From IMG/VR virus record IMGVR_UViG_3300024999_000030, positions 1 to 64,000 of that record: a stretch of DNA of 64,000 nucleotides; one strand, 5' to 3'. Numbering within the stretch: the stretch's first letter is position 1; each line of letters starts with the position of its first letter. Both the position numbers and the translations under genes were made by a program. This stretch comes from a virus. Positions 8,601-15,057 of the stretch are shown here, piece after piece. Under the pieces are notes generated by a model. The model was not told the origin of the DNA. It made no database searches and saw only the letters and a program-made list of their open reading frames with translations.

Positions 8601-9716
8601 GTGAACGACGATTCGTCGCTAAAAAATAACTACTTCCCTGAAATTTCTATTGAAGACTGGAGCGATTGGAAGTGGCAATATCGTAATAGAATCAAGACAG
8701 TCTCAGGACTGTCTAAATTTTTACCTGTAGACTCTGAATTGTTTAAACGTAGCAACCATGAGCTTCACATGGCTATTACTCCTTATTACCTTAGTCTTAT
8801 TGATAAGAAAAATTATCACGATGATCCAATTTACAAACAGGCAGTACCATCATTAGAAGAATTTAATGATGCAGGGTTAATCGATCCTCTTCATGAATCT
8901 GAGCAGTCTCCAGTAGACGGCATCGTTCATCGCTATCCAGATCGTTGTTTGTTTATTAGTACATCTTGGTGTGCGATGTACTGTAGATTTTGTACGCGAA
9001 AAATTCAATGGGAACACGGCGAGATGCCTAAGTCTCGTCGTCAATTAGAGGCGATGCTGGACTACATTCGTAAGACACCAGCAATTAGAGATGTTATTCT
9101 ATCTGGTGGAGATCCATTATCTCTTCCAATGGATACCTTGGAATTTATTCTATCTTCTCTTCGGAGCATTTCTCATGTTGAGATTATTCGAATCGGAACG
9201 CGTTTTCCAGTAGTATTGCCCCAAAGAATAACAGAAGATTTAACAAACATATTAAAAAAATATAGACCATTATATATCAATACTCATTTTAATCATGTAA
9301 ATGAAATTACAATAGAATCTTCAGCTGCATGTGATAAATTACTTTGTGTTGGTATCCCCGTAAATAATCAATCTGTACTTTTACGTGGAGTTAATAATAC
9401 CACTCAGGACATGCTAAACCTTTGTCATGGTTTATTGAAAATTGGAGTTCGGCCCTATTATTTGTTTGCTTGTGATGCTGTCAAAGGGGCTGAGCATTTT
9501 AGAACTACAATAGAAACGGGTATAAATATTATTGCTGGTATGCGTGGTTTTACTTCTGGTTTAGCTATTCCTCAATTTGTAGTTGACACAGAGGGGGGTG
9601 GAAAGGTTCCAGTAAATCCACATTACGTTGCTCGTAATGAAAATAATGAAATTGTATTGTATAACTATGAAGGTAAAGCTTTTAAATATAAAAATCCAGA
9701 AAAAAACAATAATTGA
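8601..9716 (+). CDS. kamA: Lysine 2,3-aminomutase family radical SAM enzyme
   Basis: About 371 residues. GTG at 8601 is preferred because GGAGGG lies upstream; ATG at 8583 would add six residues. The radical-SAM cluster motif CAMYCRFC has Cys near 124, 128 and 131. LSGGDPL is the SAM-binding GGD segment. DTEGGGKVPVNP carries the PLP-binding Lys near 335, close to its place in known lysine 2,3-aminomutases. The C-terminal VLYNYEGKAFKY also matches the family. These enzymes convert L-lysine to beta-lysine; the EpmB branch supplies (R)-beta-lysine for EF-P modification. It has its own promoter. Which branch it belongs to is not resolved, and such a gene is unusual for a phage. Confidence 0.93.
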   Translation: MNDDSSLKNNYFPEISIEDWSDWKWQYRNRIKTVSGLSKFLPVDSELFKRSNHELHMAITPYYLSLIDKKNYHDDPIYKQAVPSLEEFNDAGLIDPLHESEQSPVDGIVHRYPDRCLFISTSWCAMYCRFCTRKIQWEHGEMPKSRRQLEAMLDYIRKTPAIRDVILSGGDPLSLPMDTLEFILSSLRSISHVEIIRIGTRFPVVLPQRITEDLTNILKKYRPLYINTHFNHVNEITIESSAACDKLLCVGIPVNNQSVLLRGVNNTTQDMLNLCHGLLKIGVRPYYLFACDAVKGAEHFRTTIETGINIIAGMRGFTSGLAIPQFVVDTEGGGKVPVNPHYVARNENNEIVLYNYEGKAFKYKNPEKNNN

Positions 9717-9741
9717 CTTTTCTAGTTCTCTGTCTTATATT
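9713..9741 (+). promoter_or_regulatory. Sigma70-like promoter TTGACT-17-TATATT
   Basis: -35 at 9713-9718 overlaps the aminomutase stop codon; -10 at 9736-9741; 17-bp spacer. It drives the 9759-10891 pair. Confidence 0.85.
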
Positions 9742-9758
9742 TCGATAGGAGAATAAAA

Positions 9759-10313
9759 ATGAAAGATATTAACGTGGTGTTGTCGTGGTCAGAATTGTCT
9801 GTTGCCGCAGATGTTGGAAAATATAGACACATTCGCTCTCTTCAAAAAAATCTAAAAGATAAACATGGTTTTAACGGCGATGATGGATGGACAATTCATG
9901 TTGAAGGTGCGGCAGGAGAGATGGCTTTTGCTAAAGCAATGAATGTCTATTGGAGTATGGCCTGTGACGTGTTTAAAGCCCCCGACATTGGTGGTAACGT
10001 ACAGATTAGAACTAGGAGTAAGGATGACTATGAACTCATTGTACGACCCGGTGACAGCGATACAGACGCTTTTGTATTGATGACTGGGAAAGCTCCACAT
10101 TTTTGTATTAAGGGTTGGGTTACTGGGAAAGAAGCAAAGCAAAAAGAATGGAGCAAGGCTTATGCTAATCGCCCTGCCGCCTTTTTTGTTCCTCAGTCAG
10201 CCCTACATGATTTATCTACATTAGTAATCCAATCAGAAGTTGGTGACATTTATAATAGTGTTACTGATAAAAATGCTATCGTAAAGGACGACACTCCTCG
10301 GTTTAATCTATAA
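9759..10313 (+). CDS. Conserved phage protein, possible PD-(D/E)XK-type nuclease
   Basis: 184 residues after a GATAGGAG ribosome site. The layout HVEGAAGEMAFAKA, then FKAPDIGGNVQIRTR, then LIVRPGD and FVLMTGK resembles a phage and bacterial family I recall in which Glu, Asp and a following VQxRT strand are spaced as in PD-(D/E)XK nucleases. The strand HFCIKGWVTGKEAK also fits that family. Catalysis is inferred only. The next gene starts within the stop codon (TAATG), so the two may act together. Confidence 0.6.
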   Translation: MKDINVVLSWSELSVAADVGKYRHIRSLQKNLKDKHGFNGDDGWTIHVEGAAGEMAFAKAMNVYWSMACDVFKAPDIGGNVQIRTRSKDDYELIVRPGDSDTDAFVLMTGKAPHFCIKGWVTGKEAKQKEWSKAYANRPAAFFVPQSALHDLSTLVIQSEVGDIYNSVTDKNAIVKDDTPRFNL

Positions 10314-10891
10314 TGTATGTAGAAATATCTCCTAGACAAACTGGTAAAACTACTAGACTTATAGCGGCTATTAAGGCTCATTTAGCAGCTCATCCGTCAA
10401 ATGAAGCTATACTGTATGCCGTTAATTATAATTATATTTATAATTCTATGCCTCTTGTGGATCAAGGCCGCATTAATCGTTTCAGTCGCTGTAGCTATGC
10501 CGGTCGCAATAAAATTAAACTATTTGTAGATGAATTCGATTACTTATTATCAATGGAAGATTTTAATGAAATTCGTTGTAGATATAATTTAAATAATTCA
10601 TATTGGAGCACAACACCAAGGTTTATAAGGAATTCAATTAAGAAAGACGATGATGTTTTATTATCTATCTTATTTCTTAATGGAGGAAAGTGGTTTAGTA
10701 TGAATAAGGCTAACGTTAGACATGTTTGGAGGAATCGTTTTTATCTTAAAACTATTTCAAAAGAAGTTATGAAAATAGAATATTTTGGTTACTGGTTTCC
10801 GCCGGGAATGCTTCCGGTGTTATCTAAAGATGTTTATAGTCCAGCCGGATTTATAGAACATTTTATTCCACCTAAATGGCTTGACTTTTGA
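10313..10891 (+). CDS. P-loop ATPase-like protein
   Basis: 192 residues, start overlapping the previous stop. The Walker A motif PRQTGKTTRL is at residues 7-16 and a Walker B-like strand LFVDEFDYL is near residue 70, typical of helicase or terminase-like P-loop folds. No helicase motifs beyond this are visible and the protein is short, so it may be a stand-alone nucleotide-binding protein. Promoter elements for tRNA operon 1 lie over its last codons. Confidence 0.6.
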   Translation: MYVEISPRQTGKTTRLIAAIKAHLAAHPSNEAILYAVNYNYIYNSMPLVDQGRINRFSRCSYAGRNKIKLFVDEFDYLLSMEDFNEIRCRYNLNNSYWSTTPRFIRNSIKKDDDVLLSILFLNGGKWFSMNKANVRHVWRNRFYLKTISKEVMKIEYFGYWFPPGMLPVLSKDVYSPAGFIEHFIPPKWLDF

Positions 10892-10909
10892 CTATTAATA
10901 TTTTATATT
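10881..10909 (+). promoter_or_regulatory. Promoter of tRNA operon 1, TTGACT-17-TATATT
   Basis: -35 at 10881-10886, 17-bp spacer containing CTATTAATATTT, -10 at 10904-10909. Predicted start near 10916, about 14 nt before the leader ORF. Confidence 0.85.
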
Positions 10910-10929
10910 ATTAATGAAAGAGAAATGAA

Positions 10930-10998
10930 ATGAATATAGTAAATAGTTCACTCCTGTTATCGTTGTCTAGTCTTCCTAGCGCCCGAGGGGTGTTCTAA
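10930..10998 (+). CDS. Leader peptide 1 (Ser/Leu-rich, 22 codons) of tRNA operon 1
   Basis: A short ORF after GAAAGAGA. Residues 6-15 are only Ser and Leu, and residue 17 is another Ser: six Ser codons (AGT, TCA, TCG, TCT, AGT, AGC) and five different Leu codons (CTC, CTG, TTA, TTG, CTT). The downstream operon encodes only Leu and Ser tRNAs. The last codons (CGA GGG GTG) form segment 1 of an attenuator, and the TAA stop is just behind it. A ribosome slowed in the Ser/Leu run would leave segment 1 free; one reaching the stop would cover it. This is the layout of amino-acid biosynthetic leader peptides such as those of trp, his and leu. Confidence 0.85.
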   Translation: MNIVNSSLLLSLSSLPSARGVF

Positions 10999-11052
10999 GT
11001 CTATCTCCCTTTAGACTTTTGACAAGCCCCTCGGAAATCGGGGGGCTTTTGG
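10983..11052 (+). promoter_or_regulatory. Attenuator 1: mutually exclusive antiterminator and terminator
   Basis: Segment 1 CCGAGGGG (10983-10990) is perfectly complementary to segment 2 CCCCTCGG (11027-11034). Segment 2 also forms the terminator stem AAGCCCCTCG with CGGGGGGCTT (11024-11048), followed by TTTT and further T runs. The two foldings exclude one another. The terminator ends about 10 nt before the first tRNA. Confidence 0.85.
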
Positions 11053-11060
11053 TTTTTTAT

Positions 11061-11147
11061 GCGGATATGGTGGAACTTGGTAGACACAGAAGTCTTAAAA
11101 ATTTCTGGCCCATGGCCGTCCCAGTTCAAATCTGGGTATCCGCACCA
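11061..11147 (+). tRNA. tRNA-Leu(TAA)
   Basis: Acceptor GCGGATA/TATCCGC with encoded CCA. Anticodon loop CTTAAAA. Class II variable arm TGGCC/GGCC. T loop TTCAAAT. Confidence 0.93.
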
Positions 11148-11150
11148 AAT

Positions 11151-11237
11151 GCGGTGGTGATGTAATTGGTAGCCATGTCAGCCTTAGAAGCTGATGGAAG
11201 AAATTCCGTATCGGTTCGAGTCCGATTCACCGCACCA
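11151..11237 (+). tRNA. tRNA-Leu(TAG)
   Basis: Acceptor GCGGTGG pairs with TCACCGC; encoded CCA. Anticodon arm TCAGC-CTTAGAA-GCTGA; class II variable arm. Confidence 0.93.
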
Positions 11238-11280
11238 AAAAGGGGATACTGGACGAAGATTAAATATGGTAAATTATAAT

Positions 11281-11358
11281 GGGCCGGTGATGCAATTCGG
11301 TAGACATCAATCTCTCAAAAAGATTGTTTTAAGGTTTCGAACACCTTCCGGCCTACCA
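11281..11358 (+). tRNA. tRNA-Leu(CAA) with short variable loop
   Basis: Anticodon arm AATCT-CTCAAAA-AGATT. T arm AAGGT-TTCGAAC-ACCTT. The variable region is only about 5 nt, which is odd because Leu tRNAs normally carry a long arm. Confidence 0.85.
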
Positions 11359-11365
11359 AAATAAT

Positions 11366-11453
11366 GGAGGGTGGGGCCACTTGTCTAGTGGACACCGCCT
11401 TGAAAGCGGTTGAGACTTTAGGGTTTTCGGTTGAATTCCGACACCCTCCTCCA
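11366..11453 (+). tRNA. tRNA-Ser(TGA)
   Basis: Acceptor GGAGGGT/ACCCTCC and CCA. Anticodon arm ACCGC-CTTGAAA-GCGGT. Long variable region. Confidence 0.92.
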
Positions 11454-11456
11454 AAT

Positions 11457-11544
11457 GGAAGATTGGCCGAGTGATTTAAGGCTCCGGTTTGCTAAACCGG
11501 CGAGTCGAAAGGCTCCAAAGGTTTGAATCCTTTATCTTCCGCCA
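11457..11544 (+). tRNA. tRNA-Ser(GCT)
   Basis: Acceptor GGAAGAT/ATCTTCC, discriminator G, CCA. Anticodon arm CCGGT-TTGCTAA-ACCGG; class II arm GAG/CTC. Confidence 0.94.
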
Positions 11545-11547
11545 AAC

Positions 11548-11635
11548 GGAGAGTGAATCGGTCGGGGACCGAACACGCTCGGAAAGCGTTGTGTATCCGC
11601 AAGGATATAGGAATCGTGCTCTTCGCTCTCCGCCA
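11548..11635 (+). tRNA. tRNA-Ser(GGA)
   Basis: Acceptor GGAGAGT/GCTCTCC and CCA. Loop TCGGAAA gives GGA but has C at position 33 rather than the usual U. Long variable arm TATCC-GCAA-GGATA. T loop is atypical. Confidence 0.8.
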
Positions 11636-11641
11636 ATTTAT

Positions 11642-11728
11642 GGGAAGTGATCTGAACCGTTGTTCAGCATCGTCTCGAAAACGAATGGGACCTTCGGGTT
11701 TAGGGTTGAACTCCTTCGCTTCCCGCCA
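11642..11728 (+). tRNA. tRNA-Ser(CGA)
   Basis: Acceptor GGGAAGT/GCTTCCC, discriminator G, CCA. Loop CTCGAAA; class II arm GGACC-TTC-GGGTT. Last tRNA of operon 1. Confidence 0.9.
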
Positions 11729-11731
11729 AAC

Positions 11732-11765
11732 AAAAAAGCCCAGGTATAAATACCTGGGCTTTTAT
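11732..11765. terminator. Bidirectional terminator between tRNA operon 1 and the minus-strand gene
   Basis: A stem of at least 12 bp on AAAGCCCAGGTA with a TAAA loop, A-rich on one side and T-rich on the other, so it can stop both converging transcripts. Confidence 0.85.
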
Positions 11766-11782
11766 TAATATGTTATTGGATT

Positions 11783-12202
11783 TTATTTCTTGTTATACAA
11801 TTTCAAATTTGATCTTTTATTAAATTTACTTATTGATAAATCTGAGCCCTCAATCCATGCAAAAAACTCGGCTCTAGATAATGGTACAGCTTCTCCTGTT
11901 GCATAATTTTCTATATATATACCAGCTGGGGTATATGATCCCCGCACATATTCTTTAATAAGATTTTTTTGTGCACTAGTTATGTTTCCATCTAATCTTA
12001 TGGCCATTCCGCTACCAGGAAAAACATGTATCTCAATGGCATTCTTTCCTTTAACTCCTAAAGCCTCTTTAGTACTACGATGTTTACCATTTAAAGTTGG
12101 AACAAAAGAACCATTTTCTAAAACTATTAAATGTTGTCCTTTATATTCTTCTATATTGTTAGCTGGTTCTATTTTTAAAGCTTGAGCTATAAAAAGACGC
12201 AT
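11783..12202 (-). CDS. Hypothetical protein, only minus-strand gene of the window
   Basis: 139 residues starting at the ATG complementary to 12200-12202, with GGGAG upstream and a CTATTAATAAT motif on the same strand just before it. The product is alpha/beta with a segment GMAIRLDGNITSAQKNLIKEYV and a basic C-terminus. No family is recognised. Convergent to tRNA operon 1 and sharing its terminator. The late-type motif suggests late expression, possibly as a minor virion component. Confidence 0.6.
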   Translation of the reverse strand: MRLFIAQALKIEPANNIEEYKGQHLIVLENGSFVPTLNGKHRSTKEALGVKGKNAIEIHVFPGSGMAIRLDGNITSAQKNLIKEYVRGSYTPAGIYIENYATGEAVPLSRAEFFAWIEGSDLSISKFNKRSNLKLYNKK

Positions 12203-12226
12203 AGATAGTCTCCCAATCAGGCTATA

Positions 12227-12237
12227 ATTATTAATAG
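12227..12237 (-). promoter_or_regulatory. Putative late promoter motif on the minus strand
   Basis: The minus strand reads CTATTAATAAT about 25 nt before the minus-strand ATG. It matches the motif seen before virion genes on the plus strand. Confidence 0.45.
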
Positions 12238-12238
12238 C

Positions 12239-12267
12239 TTGACTTGAACCCTAATGAGTATTATATT
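12239..12267 (+). promoter_or_regulatory. Sigma70-like promoter TTGACT-17-TATATT
   Basis: -35 at 12239-12244, -10 at 12262-12267, 17-bp spacer. The predicted start falls at about 12274, on top of the ATG at 12273. Confidence 0.8.
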
Positions 12268-12272
12268 ATTAT

Positions 12273-12620
12273 ATGTTACATAAGTTTGAATGTTTATTAG
12301 TTAAACTTAAATTATATGATTTTTGGTGGAGCCTACAGAGGCGGTGGTGGCAAACACATGTTATCAAAAATAAGACTCTTATTCCATGTGGATCATATTG
12401 TTATTGTTATTTAGATGACTTGATTCCAAACAAATATAAGCTAATTACAAAAAAGAGGTGGAAAGCTTGTCCCTATCTTAGAAATAAAATTAATGCTCCT
12501 GATCAAAATTACGGTTATTGTATTTATTTAGATTTGGGAGATTTTGACGACACTCCTTATATTTCTTTATTGTGGGATCAATGTAAAGAATGTGGAATAA
12601 ACAATGATCTTGACTTTTAA
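12273..12620 (+). CDS. Small Cys-rich conserved phage-type protein
   Basis: 115 residues. The C-terminal 75 residues follow a pattern I recall from many phage and bacterial proteins: PCGSYCY, then CPYLRNKI, then YGYCIYLDLGDF, then LLWDQCKECGIN. The spaced Cys residues suggest a metal-binding fold. The ATG at 12273 coincides with the predicted transcription start and there is no other in-frame ATG or ribosome site, so the message may be leaderless. Function unknown. Confidence 0.6.
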   Translation: MLHKFECLLVKLKLYDFWWSLQRRWWQTHVIKNKTLIPCGSYCYCYLDDLIPNKYKLITKKRWKACPYLRNKINAPDQNYGYCIYLDLGDFDDTPYISLLWDQCKECGINNDLDF

Positions 12621-12638
12621 ATGTATTTATATTATATT
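12610..12638 (+). promoter_or_regulatory. Sigma70-like promoter TTGACT-17-TATATT
   Basis: -35 at 12610-12615 inside the end of the previous gene, -10 at 12633-12638, 17-bp spacer. It drives the run of small genes from 12654. Confidence 0.85.
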
Positions 12639-12653
12639 TATATAGAGGGTAAT

Positions 12654-12842
12654 ATGAAGAATGCAGCAGAAACTTGGAAAAAGCTATGGAACGTTAATTA
12701 TAATATTAACTTTAAAGGTTTGAATACGTTTGGTAGAATTGTCTTTTTTCCTGTTTTTATTGCTGGTGCTTTTTGTATTGTTTTAGAATATCCTGTATTT
12801 TTATTTCAAGGGCTATGCGAAAATTGGAGAAGATTATGGTAG
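12654..12842 (+). CDS. Small membrane protein
   Basis: 62 residues; ATG 12654 lies downstream of the promoter with AGAGGG before it, whereas earlier ATGs fall within the promoter. Residues ~25-50 (RIVFFPVFIAGAFCIVLEY) form a likely transmembrane helix. It ends in TAG and overlaps the next gene by 7 nt. Function unknown. Confidence 0.6.
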   Translation: MKNAAETWKKLWNVNYNINFKGLNTFGRIVFFPVFIAGAFCIVLEYPVFLFQGLCENWRRLW

Positions 12843-13015
12843 AAATGAAAGAAATCCCTATTTCCGAGTGGCCCGAAGAAGATCGAGAACAAGTTCTAAA
12901 TCTTTTACAGTGGTCAGCAAATAGATGTGTTCAAGCGGCCAAAGAGGCTATGGAACAATCAGATATTAAATTTACAGAAGAAGAATTAGAGGAAATGGGT
13001 AAAATAGATGTCTAA
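12836..13015 (+). CDS. Small acidic hypothetical protein
   Basis: 59 residues, ATG at 12836 with GGAGAAG upstream, overlapping the stop of the preceding membrane-protein gene. Helical and acidic (WPEEDREQVLNLLQW). Overlaps the next start by 8 nt, so the genes are probably translationally coupled. Confidence 0.6.
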   Translation: MVEMKEIPISEWPEEDREQVLNLLQWSANRCVQAAKEAMEQSDIKFTEEELEEMGKIDV

Positions 13016-13484
13016 GATAGGATTATTTAAAACAGCCATATATCCATTGCCCGTTATTATATCTGATAGTAAATCATCTATAGATGGGCTTTGGGCGAAG
13101 ATTAAAAATACACCAGATTACAAACGTTTAATCCAGCATCCAAATAAATATAAGTTTAATCAATTAGATATGTTGGTTAATAGAACTTTATTCTTTGCTG
13201 TGATATTAGCTGATAGTTTAATCTTATTGAGACGGGACTATGTTGAATGGAAGGCGGCTGGTAGTAAGGACCTAGACAAACAACGCCTCATGGAAATAGA
13301 TTTAAATAAGTTGAATAGCCTTTCTAAGGCTGGGGGATTATTTGGAGTTGGTATGGAAAAGCCAGAAATTTCAGATATAGCTTCAGAAGTTGCTAGTCGA
13401 ATCTCGTATTGGAAAGACTATAGATATATTCATGAATTACTATCTCAATTTTATAGAGATACTTTTGGAGGAACTATGTCTTAG
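13008..13484 (+). CDS. Hypothetical helical protein ending in TAG
   Basis: 158 residues, start overlapping the previous gene. Helical, with a Lys/Asp-rich middle (SKDLDKQRLMEIDLNKLNSL). It ends in TAG followed by 11 further sense codons before TAA, so suppression of amber would extend it slightly. The family looks like a phage domain of unknown function with a nucleotide-modification context in other phages, but I cannot place it with confidence. Confidence 0.55.
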   Translation: MSKIGLFKTAIYPLPVIISDSKSSIDGLWAKIKNTPDYKRLIQHPNKYKFNQLDMLVNRTLFFAVILADSLILLRRDYVEWKAAGSKDLDKQRLMEIDLNKLNSLSKAGGLFGVGMEKPEISDIASEVASRISYWKDYRYIHELLSQFYRDTFGGTMS

Positions 13485-13565
13485 AATTCTTCGGTTGGTC
13501 CTCGCGCACCTCCTTATTAAATTAGTGTAAAAACATCTATCACGCTAATATAATTGGAGGACACA

Positions 13566-13985
13566 ATGGATACGTTCAAAACTGAATTTAAAAAACTTGC
13601 ACACGAAAAGAAATTAACCCGCTACGACATGGCATTATATTGTTTGTCAAAGGCGATTCTGAAAGATAATAGTTACGAAAGAGCGAGTATCTTTCTTAAT
13701 AAAAGTTTCACCCCTGTTACTAAATCCATAAAATTAAAAAATGGAGCACGTCCCTGGTTTTCATTGTGGGACGCTCTTCATTCTCTAGATAAGGCCCTCT
13801 TAACTATAAGAAAGCAATCAGAATTATTTAATTATAATTTCTCTGGTCCTTGGGCTGAAAACATCAAATTGTTAACTAGTACAATGACAGAAGATGATTT
13901 AGTTAAGATATCATCTTTATTAATTCAGTTTAAATCTACTTATGGTGAGATTAGATTCTATGAGAAAGTTGAGGTGGTATCATGA
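13566..13985 (+). CDS. Hypothetical protein
   Basis: 139 residues; ATG 13566 chosen for the preceding TTGGAGG. Helical, basic N-terminus (KTEFKKLAHEKKLTRYDMA). Ends in an ATGA overlap with the next small gene. No family recognised. Confidence 0.55.
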   Translation: MDTFKTEFKKLAHEKKLTRYDMALYCLSKAILKDNSYERASIFLNKSFTPVTKSIKLKNGARPWFSLWDALHSLDKALLTIRKQSELFNYNFSGPWAENIKLLTSTMTEDDLVKISSLLIQFKSTYGEIRFYEKVEVVS

Positions 13986-14047
13986 GCCTCAAATCTCTCA
14001 GAGAGGTACAGAGACTTATAGAATTGGTCATAGCACATGTCTGGTAA
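13982..14047 (+). CDS. Very small ORF (21 residues)
   Basis: ATG overlaps the preceding TGA and the TAA overlaps the start of the next gene by 11 nt. One amphipathic helix (SLREVQRLIELVIAHV). The tight overlaps on both sides support translation, perhaps mainly for coupling. Confidence 0.4.
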   Translation: MSLKSLREVQRLIELVIAHVW

Positions 14048-14189
14048 ATCTGAAGATGAACAAGATGTCATCAGAGATAATATGGGTTTTCTCTTTCGTG
14101 ATATGACAGATGAAGAGAATAAGATTGTAGAAGAGCTATCAGCTAATCTGTATAGGCTGGAAGATGTGTTGGGAGGAAGTCATGAGTGA
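14037..14189 (+). CDS. Small acidic hypothetical protein
   Basis: 50 residues, strongly acidic (DEQDVIRDN, MTDEENKIVEEL). Nested in a chain of overlapping small genes: 11 nt with the one before, 8 nt with the one after. Function unknown. Confidence 0.5.
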   Translation: MSGKSEDEQDVIRDNMGFLFRDMTDEENKIVEELSANLYRLEDVLGGSHE

Positions 14190-14514
14190 TACTCCTTATA
14201 CTTACATCATAGTCCGTAAAGACATCTCTCCAGAGCAACAGACAGTACAAGCTTGTCATGCTGCATTGGAGGTTGGGTTTAGATTTGAGAAACCAGAAAA
14301 AACATCTTTCTTGATTTTATTGGAGGTGGTTAATCAAGCAGAATTGTTAGCCGCTTCTTAGGAACTTGACAAAAGATGCATTGCTAGTTATATTTTCTTT
14401 GAGCCGGATAATAATATGGGGTATTCGGCTCTATGTACTAAACCTATTTATGAAAGGAAGGAAAGAAATGTCTTTAACAGATGGAAGCTCTTCACGGGAT
14501 CTAGTAAATTATGA
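14182..14514 (+). CDS. PTH2-like protein with an in-frame TAG codon
   Basis: Starts at ATG 14182 after GGGAGGAAG. The first 59 codons give YIIVRKDISPEQQTVQACHA, the N-terminal strand and helix of peptidyl-tRNA hydrolase 2-like proteins. TAG at 14359-14361 follows. The same frame continues for 50 codons to TGA, encoding YIFFEPDNNMGYSALCTKP, the conserved C-terminal part of that family as I recall it (FyEPD, then AlcTxP). The family core is complete only if TAG is read as one residue. A tRNA with anticodon CTA lies 194 bp downstream. The alternative is a recent nonsense mutation. A promoter sits just after the TAG. Confidence 0.7.
14366..14394 (+). promoter_or_regulatory. Sigma70-like promoter TTGACA-17-TATATT
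   Basis: -35 at 14366-14371, -10 at 14389-14394, 17-bp spacer, inside the PTH2-like gene just after its TAG. Likely drives the 14468 gene, the CTA tRNA and the genes after it. Confidence 0.75.
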
Positions 14515-14689
14515 GATTGTGCTGCGTGGTCCCAATGGAATGTTTCAAGTGGCCGAGCAAGATAGTGCTGTGGTTTTAGTTAATGAAGAAGGTAAGGTTA
14601 TTGAGAGCAGATTGTATGACGATAGAGACTTTAGAATTATTCAAATGTTCAAAGCTGGTTTACGTCATACTGGGATCGGAAGTTTCTAA
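14468..14689 (+). CDS. Small hypothetical protein
   Basis: 73 residues; ATG 14468 follows AAAGGAAGGAAAG. Overlaps the end of the read-through PTH2-like frame by 47 nt in another frame. Upstream in-frame codons back to 14366 overlap the conserved PTH2-like coding part and are rejected. Two beta-hairpin-like segments (NYEIVLRGPNGMFQVA). Function unknown. Confidence 0.55.
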   Translation: MSLTDGSSSRDLVNYEIVLRGPNGMFQVAEQDSAVVLVNEEGKVIESRLYDDRDFRIIQMFKAGLRHTGIGSF

Positions 14690-14707
14690 ATTAAGTTATT
14701 TTTAAGG

Positions 14708-14783
14708 GTCCAGTTAGCTCAATTGGCTAGAGCAGTATTCTCTAAAAACACTGACATCCGTTCGATCCGGATACTGGACACCA
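14708..14783 (+). tRNA. Candidate amber-suppressor tRNA, anticodon CTA
   Basis: Acceptor GTCCAGT/ACTGGAC with discriminator A and CCA. D arm GCTC/GAGC. T arm ATCCG-TTCGATC-CGGAT. Anticodon loop CTCTAAA gives CTA, which reads UAG. The anticodon stem has one A-C mismatch in the middle. All other elements are canonical, so it is probably functional. The charged amino acid cannot be told from sequence. It lies outside the three attenuated operons. Confidence 0.85.
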
Positions 14784-14797
14784 AAAGGAAATAAATT

Positions 14798-15046
14798 ATG
14801 CCATACATACCAGAATCAGATAGAGACAGATTACGTCCTCATTGTGGACCGGAAAACGTTGGTGAATTGAATTATGTTATTACATCAATTATTGATAATT
14901 ATATCGGTCCATCTATGAGATATTCAGATATTAATGCAGTAATAGGTGCTCTGGAGTGTGCTAAACTTGAATTATATCGACGTTTAGCGGCTCCATATGA
15001 AGACGAAAAAAAGGAAATAAACGGAGACGTTTATCAAAATAGATAG
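14798..15046 (+). CDS. Conserved small phage protein (DUF6899-like)
   Basis: 82 residues starting 15 nt after the CTA tRNA with AAAGGA between them. The pattern MPYIPESDRDRL, GELNYVITSI, VIGALECAKLELYRRLAAPYED and GDVY matches a widespread phage family that I recall as DUF6899. Its role is unknown. It ends in TAG; reading through would run into the next gene in a poor frame, so here TAG probably terminates. Confidence 0.7.
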   Translation: MPYIPESDRDRLRPHCGPENVGELNYVITSIIDNYIGPSMRYSDINAVIGALECAKLELYRRLAAPYEDEKKEINGDVYQNR

Positions 15047-15057
15047 GAGATATGGAA

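Noticed and set aside
11238-11280. Promoter with TATAAT at ~11275 before tRNA-Leu(CAA)
   Set aside because: No -35 at acceptable spacing; unlike all other promoters in the window, which use TATATT.
11523-11768. Plus-strand ORF of 81 codons over tRNA-Ser genes
   Set aside because: It lies entirely on tRNA-Ser(GCT), Ser(GGA) and Ser(CGA) genes and the terminator; open frames over structured RNA genes are accidental.
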